Part shown: positions 57,089-64,000 of the stretch, piece after piece
Position numbering within the stretch: position 1 is the first letter of the stretch
How the letters are laid out: each line of letters begins with the position of its first letter
Assembly: GCA_963828505.1 (NCBI GenBank)
Contig: CAWHFM010000020.1
Coordinates: 5,563-69,562 of the forward strand
Origin: Bog-473 sp963828505
Lineage (GTDB): Bacteria > Actinomycetota > Acidimicrobiia > Acidimicrobiales > RAAP-2
Reading direction: 5' to 3'
DNA: 64,000 bases
Position numbers and translations under genes: made by a program
Notes under the pieces: model-generated
Told to the model about the DNA's origin: nothing
Seen by the model: only the letters and a program-made list of their open reading frames with translations
Database searches by the model: none

Positions 57089-57297
57089 CAGTTGATCCTG
57101 CCACGAGCACGATTTCGATCCGATCAAGATGGAAGTGGGGCCCAATCCTTTTCCGGGGTCAACAGCACGTCGATGCTCAGGCATGGGAGCGAGAGTTGGA
57201 TGCCGAAGATGAAAGGACGACCACGAGCTTCTCCGAGCACCGCCGTGGATCTTCCCCGAGGCTTCAGCTCGCGAGCGGCATCAACCCTGAAGCCGCA

Positions 57298-58158
57298 TCA
57301 GCCGAACACGCCATTTGGGATGTATGCACCGTTCATCTCCCATTCACCCCGGATCATCACGGCACCGCCCGCACGGAGCGCCACGCCCGCTTCGGCGAGC
57401 GTTTCGATGGCCCACTGATCGCGCGCCCTCATCCAGCTCACGCTGATGATCTCGTCGTTGTTGCAACGAGCCATGTGAGCCCGCAGCAGTCGGGCGGCAA
57501 TGTCGGCGTCAGTTGCCGCCAACTGGGCCACACGACCCCCGCGAACGACGGCGTAGCCGCCATTGGGGTCGATGAGCAGACGATGACCCAGCGAAAGCTG
57601 GAATTCGACATCCGGTCGTCTGGTGTTACCTCGCAGCACCGAGTCGACGGCGTCGACGTGGGTAAGCGCATGATCGCCAGCTTCCTGAATCCCTATCGGA
57701 GGTTCAACCCTCCTCCGCCAAGGACTGACTGCACCAACAGAAGGATGGAGGTCGAAGCCCGCTCGAACGTACCGGTGTACCGCGCGTGGGTCAGGCGACG
57801 CGAAGATGGCCCCGCCGGCGCAGCTCTGCCCGTAGTGGAGGGTCTTGTCGAGCAACTCCTTCCCGATACCCATCTCCTGGTAGACGGGCCGGACCCCGAG
57901 ATTGGAGAGCACCCAACGGTTTCCCCGGATCTGGGACTGTGCCATCCCGACCACACGTCCACCATCCTCGGCGAGCCAAGATCCGTCCGGATCGCTCGTC
58001 AGCAGGTGATCGGTACGGCGTTGGCCCCAGACGATCTGTTCAGGCGTATGCGGCTCGGGAGGCATTCCGTGAGTTGCTCGCATGGCCGAATAGGCCGCGT
58101 GCCACGTTTCTTCTGTAGCGACCACATCCTCAGGACGTACACGCCGAATTCGCACCAT
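57298..58158 (-). CDS. Double-GNAT N-acetyltransferase-like protein
   Basis: 286 residues. The N-terminal domain is a recognisable GNAT fold: VRIRRVRPEDVVATEE, then WVLSNLGVRPVYQEMGIGKELL, where Q-x-x-G-x-G is the acetyl-CoA pyrophosphate loop, and DPRAVHRYVRAGF. The C-terminal 120 residues (GHRLLIDPNGGYAVVRGG) look like a second, degenerate GNAT domain without a clear CoA loop. Substrate unknown. ATG at 58158; the open frame upstream to 58278 overlaps the neighbour and is not conserved in type. Confidence 0.78.
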   Translation of the reverse strand: MVRIRRVRPEDVVATEETWHAAYSAMRATHGMPPEPHTPEQIVWGQRRTDHLLTSDPDGSWLAEDGGRVVGMAQSQIRGNRWVLSNLGVRPVYQEMGIGKELLDKTLHYGQSCAGGAIFASPDPRAVHRYVRAGFDLHPSVGAVSPWRRRVEPPIGIQEAGDHALTHVDAVDSVLRGNTRRPDVEFQLSLGHRLLIDPNGGYAVVRGGRVAQLAATDADIAARLLRAHMARCNNDEIISVSWMRARDQWAIETLAEAGVALRAGGAVMIRGEWEMNGAYIPNGVFG

Positions 58159-58240
58159 CTGACCAGCATGACAGCGAGCGGCGACTCTCCCTTTCACGGC
58201 GTGCCACAGGTGAACCGAAGCGGTGGCACGGCGATGTCCT

Positions 58241-59851
58241 CTACGGAAGCTGCGGATCCGGAGGGAAGAGACCCGCATCGGTCAGCAGCTGAGATCCCAA
58301 ACGAGGGCCGGATGCGGCCGACCAGGCGAATGTGCCGCCCCAATCGACCTCGCCGTAGAAGCCGACAGGGCCAGCGGTCGAGTAGAGGGGCCCGGCCACC
58401 CGCGTCGCGCGCGCTCCTGTTGCGATGTTGGCCAACCACAGGGCGTCGTCCGCCACCACGACCATCGTGCTGCCCTGGGAGGCCGGGACGGCCAGCAACG
58501 CGCCAAGAGGCGTCGATGCCAAGGGAGTGGGCTGTCCACCGAGACCCGACGACCACAGAGCATTGGCGGAGTCCCAATGGGCCATCGAACCCGACGAGTA
58601 GTACGCCCCGTCATCGGAACTGGCGGGTGCTACCGCGAAAATGAGCCTGCCCGATGCGGACCAGCTGGGGGCGAGGCCTACTGTGCCCGTCGGGATGGCC
58701 TCGGCGTGGCAGACGGCGGCGGGGAAACTGCACAGGTCGACATCTCGTCCGGTGGTCCAGATCGTTCGGTCCTCACCCGCCACGATGGCGACGGTATGCC
58801 CGTCGGGTTCCGCCGCCAGCCACGTCGGCCCCACCAGCGAAGTCGCCAACGCCACCGGTCGATCGGCGTCGAGTTCGAGGCTGTACAGCGGGTCGCCGTC
58901 GGCCGGGTCGGCGAACCCCGGGTCCTCCCAGAACAAAAGACCGCCTCCCTCGGGCCACCAGCCGGCCAGGTCGATCCCGGTCTCGGCCAGTCGGTAGACC
59001 GTTCCTACTCGGTCGCCGTCGACTGGAACGATCCCCAGACGACTGGTGGCGGGCGTGGCCGGCGACGTCGCCGAAGCGGGTTTCGGAAAGACCGAGTCAT
59101 CAAAAGCGAGCTCGCTGCCGTCGGGCGACCAGGCGATTGCGCCCATGCCGGCCCCCGTCCCGACTGCCACGCTCGTCGGAGATGCCTCAGGCCGGTCGAA
59201 CCAAACGGCTTCGGGCACCCCGGCGGGGAAGTTGTATTTAGGGACGGTGGTGTACGCCAACACCGGTGCGGTCGGTGACCATTCGAACATCCCGATCCCG
59301 CTGGTTGTCACCGGTTGGGCCTGCGTGAAGCCAGCCCTCAGGAGCCAGAGAGTGGGGGCGGGTAGGTCATAACCGTCGGCCGGACCGGTGTGAAGGAAGG
59401 CGAGCCAGTAGCCGTCGGGCGACCAGGCCGCATCGCTGTCGAATCCACCACCGATCGGCCCCGTGATCTCGCTGAATGTTCCCGCGTTGGAGAGTATTTC
59501 GAGCTGTCCGCTCGAAATGAAGGCCAGGTTCCCGTGACCCTGCCAAGCCGACGCGTTGACGGTGATGGGTCCGGGAACAGGCTTTTCAAGAAGACTCGGA
59601 CGAGCGATCGTTGTGGTAGTTGTCGGGACGGTGGCGGTATCGGCCGGGTCGCGAGGGGCAGAGGCAAGCGAGTGCACCGGAGTTGTGGTGGCGGACGGCG
59701 CAGTCAGCAAACCCAGGGCGGCGCCCACTACCACCGTCGCCGTAACAAGTGCCACTGCCGCCCACGGGACGACTTTCCTCGGAATCCGTTGCACCCATCG
59801 ACCCCCTCGAGGCGCCACCGCTGAGCACCATCCTGAGTGACGGGAACTCAC
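58241..59851 (-). CDS. Membrane-anchored TolB/WD40-type beta-propeller protein
   Basis: 536 residues. Short basic N-terminus, one membrane helix at about 29-50 (VPWAAVALVTATVVVGAALGLL), a Thr/Pro/Ala-rich linker, then an extracytoplasmic propeller with TolB-like blades: SDAAWSPDGYWLAFL, MGAIAWSPDGSELAFDD, APSWSASGRLIFAV. Such proteins are read as binding scaffolds; no enzyme motif seen. GTG at 59851 is the frame start; GTG at 59794 would give a shorter N-terminus. It is the first of a minus-strand run with the GNAT, amidase and putA genes. Confidence 0.72.
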   Translation of the reverse strand: MSSRHSGWCSAVAPRGGRWVQRIPRKVVPWAAVALVTATVVVGAALGLLTAPSATTTPVHSLASAPRDPADTATVPTTTTTIARPSLLEKPVPGPITVNASAWQGHGNLAFISSGQLEILSNAGTFSEITGPIGGGFDSDAAWSPDGYWLAFLHTGPADGYDLPAPTLWLLRAGFTQAQPVTTSGIGMFEWSPTAPVLAYTTVPKYNFPAGVPEAVWFDRPEASPTSVAVGTGAGMGAIAWSPDGSELAFDDSVFPKPASATSPATPATSRLGIVPVDGDRVGTVYRLAETGIDLAGWWPEGGGLLFWEDPGFADPADGDPLYSLELDADRPVALATSLVGPTWLAAEPDGHTVAIVAGEDRTIWTTGRDVDLCSFPAAVCHAEAIPTGTVGLAPSWSASGRLIFAVAPASSDDGAYYSSGSMAHWDSANALWSSGLGGQPTPLASTPLGALLAVPASQGSTMVVVADDALWLANIATGARATRVAGPLYSTAGPVGFYGEVDWGGTFAWSAASGPRLGSQLLTDAGLFPPDPQLP

Positions 59852-60208
59852 ATCGCAAGAAAATCTCGATCAACAACTTCGCACCGGTCGACCCTGACCC
59901 GTCACGTCCCAGAAATGCGACTCCGGCGAGGGGCAACCATCGTGAGCAGTGACGTCGTCTACCACGAGAGCAGCGTTGGGTCCCAAGTGAGCTTTCCATC
60001 GGGTCGAGGTCGCTCGGGGCGTGGGTCGTCATGCCGCGCCGGTGCGACTACGAGCTGTGAGCGCCGGCCTCCGATCCTTGCTGCTCCCGGGCCGCTCATG
60101 GGGCCGCAGAGCCGGTACCGATGTCCTCGCTCGCTCGATCGCCGAGTCCGTGGCCGCCATGGCGTTGAGCGCCCTTGCGGAGACGAACCCCGAGTCCCGG
60201 GCCCCGTT
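59852..60208. other. Intergenic region without a supported gene
   Basis: 357 bases between the propeller gene and the substrate-binding protein gene, both on the minus strand. No family match in six frames and no clear hairpin terminator. Confidence 0.45.
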
Positions 60209-61488
60209 TTACGAGTCGACCGTAGCTTTCGCCTCGAGTTTCCCCGTGGCGGCGTTCCATTCGAAGATGGACACCGGTCCGTCGCCGTCGCGATGGCCCG
60301 GTCCGAAGTCGTAGGTCCCGCCCCCGCCGGGCAGCGTGACGTGGGTCAAGGACTCCCCCGCTCGATTGAACGTGGCGTTGTTCAACCTCTTGCCGGCCGC
60401 CTTGACGATGTCCTCGAAGAGCGCCAACTCCTGGCATGCGGTCTCGGGGGCGTTCCAGGTCACCGGAGTGGAGGCGGTGGCCGTCACCGGGTCGTTGATG
60501 ACGGCGCTCGGCTCGGCGGCGTGGACGGTGGCCACGCAGTGCCGCATCACGGGGTCGTTCCACTCCACCGCCGGTGGCGGGGTGCCCCCGGCGGTCAAGG
60601 CGCCGTTGAGCTCGGCCGCGCTGTAGTTGGCCGGGTTGGACACGACGGTCTCGAGGTCGGCGTAGTCGGCACGATCAACCGCGGCAGGTAGGTGCTCTGG
60701 TTGGCGTGGAGGGCTTCGGACCAGCTGACCCCGGCGTCGCCGACGGCGATGACCACGTTGGCTCCCGCCGATTCGAACTTCTGGGCCATGACGGCGTACT
60801 CAGAATCCGTGGCGGCCTGGTCGGTGTCGGGCACGCTGTTGACGGCGCGTTGGACCACGTCGACGTGGAGCTTTTTGAGCTCGGGTGCGATCAGGTCGAC
60901 TTCGGGTGTATCGGACTCGTCTCCGACCAGGGCCACCCGTTTGTGGGCGAAGACCCCTTCGTGGGCGAAGGCGGCCATCTCCTTGGGGATCAGGTCGTTG
61001 TCGGAGATGACGTTGTTGAACCAGGGCGCCTTGGCCTGCGCCGATGCGGCGTTGCTCAGCGTGGCGCCGATGAGGGGGGTGTCGTGGGTGTCGACGTAGC
61101 AGGCGGTGTCGGCGGGCTGGAAGAACCCGATGGCGGCGAAGACCTTGTCGTCTTCGGTCAGCGCCGAGCAGGCGCTGGCCGCCGGGGCGGTCCCGATGGG
61201 GTCGATCGGCTCGAAGACGGGGACGATCTTGCGCCCGTTGATCCCGCCCTGGGCGTTGATCTGGCGGATCAGCGCGCCGTAGGCCACCTGGTAGTTGCCC
61301 GGATCGATGTTGACCACGCTCTTGATGGCGGCGGCATCGAGGTAGGTGATCCCGAGCTTGATGCTCGTCGGGGTGACCCCGGGGTCCGACTGAGCGCGGG
61401 TGGCGCCCTCGGCCAGCGCCGGCGCCACCAGTATCAGGCCGGTGATCGCCGCCAGAGCGGCGACGACCGAGAAAAACGCTCGGCGCAC
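60209..61488 (-). pseudogene. Frameshifted ABC substrate-binding protein (branched-chain amino acid type)
   Basis: Periplasmic-binding-protein type I fold of the LivJ-like (Peripla_BP_6) group, about 426 residues if mended. GTG at 61488 with GGAAGGGA upstream opens a signal peptide (FFSVVAALAAITGLILVAPALA), then SIKLGITYLDAAAIK, GRKIVPVFEPIDP and FAAIGFFQPADTACYV. The first frame fails after STYLPRLIVP and the second resumes as DYADLETVVSNPANYSAAEL to the stop at 60209. Adding one base at the GG of 60668-60669 (C on the coding strand) restores a single frame. No permease or ATPase genes adjoin it, so it is an orphan. Divergent from the LacI gene. Confidence 0.75.
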
Positions 61489-61865
61489 TTCGTGTTTCCC
61501 TTCCGTGGTACACCCTCCCATTCCGGCATACCACTGATCTCGTTGATCGTTTTGGTCGATGGTGATGCCGATCCCTGCTGTCACCATGTATCGAGCCGAC
61601 CCTCCGGAGCAGGAACGTCAGGTTGAACGAAGACCGTTCGCCGTCCTCCGCGCCGCCGTCGGATCACGCTGGCAACCGTAGCCCCTCGACCCCTCGCGCG
61701 GCCCCTCCCTTGTGTCCCGCGGTAGCGCTGCCCACCCTCGCCTCCCGGCGTGCGACCGGATGACGCGGTCGCCGCCGAAAGCGAGAGAAACGCTACTTTC
61801 GCTACTTACTCGTGTCAACATAGTGCCGGCCCCGGTGATCACCTTTGGGCTGGACTGGAGGAGAA
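61489..61865. other. Divergent control region between the binding protein and LacI genes
   Basis: 377 bases. A direct repeat GCTACTTTC-GCTACTTAC occupies 61792-61809, and AGCGA/TCGCT half-sites flank 61780-61803. The ribosome site GGAGGAGAA of lacI ends at 61865. These may be regulator sites, but none matches a known LacI operator closely. Confidence 0.35.
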
Positions 61866-62856
61866 GTGGCCCCCCAAGCGTCGCCCGACCAGCCACGACG
61901 TGGCGCGTGCCGCCGGAGTATCCCGAGCGACGGTGAGCTATGCCCTCAACGACGTCACCCGACAGCGGATCTCCCCGGAGGTTCGGCAACGGGTCTGGAA
62001 AGCCGTCGAGGACCTGCACTACACGCCCGATCACAATGCCCGGATGCTGAAGACGAAGGAGAGCGACATCGTTCTCGTCGTCATGGTGGGTGCCACCCCA
62101 GGGCCGTTGCTGGCGCAGGTGATCGATCACCTCACCCGCCGGGTGGCCGCGGCGGGCTATACCCCGCTGATCGACTTCACGGGCACGCCGTCCCCGACGG
62201 CGTTCAGTTCGCGCCTGCGAGCGCGTCCGGCCGCTCGCCGTCGTCGCGCCCGGTGCGTTGCTTTCGCCGAGAATCGTCAAGGCTCTGGAGTTGAACGGTG
62301 CCCGCTGCGTGCTGGCCGTCGGGAACGGTCCAGGAAAGTCGATCGCCCGGCTTCGGGTCTTCGCAGGAGCCTGTCGGGGGAGCCACCGCGACCTACCTGT
62401 CCGAGCGGGACCGCGGGCATGCTGCTGGTGGTCTGAACGATCCACGACTGGCGGATATCGGCACCGAACAAGTCGCCGGGGTCCGCCAGGTGTTCGACGG
62501 GCAGCGCTCCATGTGCTCAAGGTGCCGATGGACCTCGACACGGCACGCGACCGGATCCTCGACGCTGTGCGCAAGAAGCCCGCTGTCAACACCATGTTCG
62601 CCTACAACGACGAGTTCACGTTGATCGTGTTGCAGGTGCTGCACGCTGCGGCATCAAAGTCCCCGGGCGACATCGCGGTGATGGGCTCGGGACGGGACAG
62701 CCGGGTTCCGGGCTCACACGGCAGTCTCTGACCACGATGGACTTCGGCGACATCGGGGGCCAGATCGCCGACTACCTCCTCGCCATGCTCGAGGGCCGTC
62801 TCCAGCCGCCTGGGACGATGGACTTCCCAATTGTCATCTCTCGAGAATCAGCTTAG
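61866..62856 (+). pseudogene. Multiply frameshifted LacI-family regulator
   Basis: The DNA-binding head is unmistakable: TSHDVARAAGVSRATVSYAL, then VWKAVEDLHYTPDHNARML. With the GTG at 61866 (behind GGAGGAGAA) the frame is right only if the run of six C at 61870-61875 had five. Further frame changes follow near 62208 (into RACERVRPLAVVAPGALL), near 62370 (VGGATATYLSER, LNDPRLADIGTEQVAG), near 62510 (AALHVLKVPMDLDTARD) and near 62725 (TTMDFGDIGGQIADYLLAM), ending at TAG 62854-62856. All pieces come in the right order, so the gene is complete in length but has at least five indels. Confidence 0.72.
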
Positions 62857-63041
62857 GACCGTCAGCGTGTCAGGCGTCGTGGTGCCCGGTTCGGTATCCA
62901 CGGCCGGACGGGACCGTTGACACGTGTAAGCGATGCTTCTAGCGTCACCCACCGTCGCGCCAGAAGGGATACTGACCGATACCAGGGAGTGAACGGGTGC
63001 ACCAGCAGGCGGATCGAAGGAACAACGTGGAGGGAGCCGAG

Positions 63042-64000
63042 ATGGAAGCCATCGTCGACACCGAGCGGGAAAGATCCACGGAACAGCCGAGAGGGTCGCG
63101 TCGTGTTCCTGCGATGCCCGCGCCGCGGGCCCGGTCGGGGTGAAGGTCGGTTTGCGCCGGCCCAGCGGCCGGAGCGCTGAGAAGGCATTCGTGATGCCCT
63201 GGCCTCTACGGAGCCGCCCGCGCTCCAACCCCAGCAGGAGTTCCGGCGCCTGATCCCAGAGCGCCCCTAGTCCTAGGGGTCGAATCCCCTGACCTGCGAC
63301 GTCTTCACACCGGACCCCGGCCAGCTCGGGTCTCCCCGTACTGGTGTGGATACACCGAGGGGCTTCTTCGCCAGTTGCAACACGAGCCCGTGGTACCGGG
63401 GGGAGCGTTTCGCCCGCGACGGAGTGGTGCTGGTGAGCATCGATCCCCCGGCTTCGGGCTTCGAGGGTTTCCTTCCGGTCGAGGACGGTGGAGTCGCCGG
63501 ACCCGCGGCGTCCTCGACTGGCTGGCCGCACTGGAGTGGGTGCAGCACAACATGGCAGCCTTGTCGAGGCGACCCCTCGAAGGTGACGGTCGCCGGGCGG
63601 TGCCCGCGGGAGGACATGGCCGCGGCGCTGCTCCTGTCCATGCCTGCGCTACGCGGCCTCCTGGGCCGCGCCCATGAGCATGGAGTTGGAACCGTGGCGT
63701 TTCGTCAGGACAGCCGAGCAGGCAGACGAGACCACCCGGGCTGCAGCCGAAGACCTCGGCATCCAGCTGGCGCGGGAACGAACTCGTCGAGGTCCCCATT
63801 GAGCGCCTACTCCAAACTCGAGCTGCGCCTCGGCCCGATGGGGCCGGGAGCAGCGTCCGACACTCAAACGATCGTGAGAGCCGGCGGGGAAGTGCTTCCC
63901 GCTGGCCCCCTTTGTCGACGGGGACCTCGTGCCGTGCGGACCGGATTGAGGCCGCACGCACCGGCATCGGAGCGTCGGGCGACTTGATGGCCGGCACCCG
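63042..64000 (+). pseudogene. Multiply frameshifted type-B carboxylesterase, runs off the window
   Basis: ATG at 63042 behind GGAGGG starts MEAIVDTER, the usual carboxylesterase opening, then pieces in alternating frames: KIHGTAERV, GRFAPAQRPE, SCNTSPWYRGERFARDG, VVLVSI, FEGFLPVEDG, RGVLDWLAALEWVQHNMA, DPSKVTVAG, MAAALLLSMP, EDLGIQLARE and PFVDGDLVPCGP. The nucleophile elbow (G-x-S-x-G) should lie just after DPSKVTVAG but reads CPRED in this frame, so the catalytic Ser is not recoverable as written. Ordered pieces with many indels point to sequencing errors or advanced decay. Follows the broken LacI gene on the same strand. Confidence 0.7.

Noticed and set aside
63249..63290. tRNA-like piece (GGGGTCGAATCCCCTG)
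   Set aside because: Only a T-arm-like hairpin; no acceptor, D or anticodon stems fit upstream, and it lies within the carboxylesterase remnant.

Overview
The window looks like a high-GC actinobacterial chromosome, most like the Acidimicrobiia or a related uncultured lineage. This rests on the HspR/HAIR heat-shock operon, GlnR-type nitrogen boxes, Ddn-type and PPOX-type F420-associated proteins, an EtfD-like membrane Fe-S protein, many GTG starts and 4-base ATGA/GTGA gene overlaps. Lineage is an inference; no rRNA gene is present.

Layout. 0.2-6.7 kb: two DHA2-type drug exporters, an old-yellow-enzyme-like oxidoreductase, an amidase and an HxlR regulator with a clear operator. 6.7-16 kb: a patchwork of small-molecule catabolism genes (kinase-like protein, CrtC-like protein, SDR, MDR alcohol dehydrogenase, luciferase-like monooxygenase, epoxide-hydrolase-like enzyme, serine hydrolase, Ddn-like protein, cyclase). 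16-29.2 kb, minus strand: almost the whole purine pathway in two blocks, purA-D-B-C-S-Q and purL-F-M, ending in pyrE. Between the blocks lie a cell-wall amidase with a disrupted start, a small basic protein and a methyltransferase. 29.3-35.8 kb, minus strand: dnaK-grpE-dnaJ-hspR-clpB, running into the purine genes. 36-44.7 kb: phosphoglycerate mutase, amt-glnK behind a near-perfect GlnR box, a second glnK with its own weaker box, a cyclic-nucleotide-binding protein, an aquaporin, a PPOX protein and the EtfD-like protein.

From tRNA-Gly(CCC) at 44.77 kb to the end the character changes. Base composition is visibly less GC-rich for several kilobases, and the gene content is accessory: a broken beta-propeller gene, a broken FAD oxidoreductase, a decayed IS481-type transposase, a CrtI/PYROXD2-like oxidoreductase, a secreted seven-repeat protein, putA with a C-terminal frameshift, a second amidase, a double-GNAT protein and a membrane-anchored propeller. 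The last 4 kb hold a frameshifted ABC substrate-binding protein, a LacI regulator and a carboxylesterase.

A recurring theme is single-base frameshifts, often in homopolymers, concentrated after 45 kb. Some genes also carry nonsense substitutions, so real decay is present, but sequencing or assembly indels could explain several of the others. I found no CRISPR array, phage module or intact mobile element, and no convincing novel system. The best leads are the nitrogen-control boxes, the tRNA-bounded accessory region, the uncharacterised catabolic block and a coupled 28-codon reading frame.
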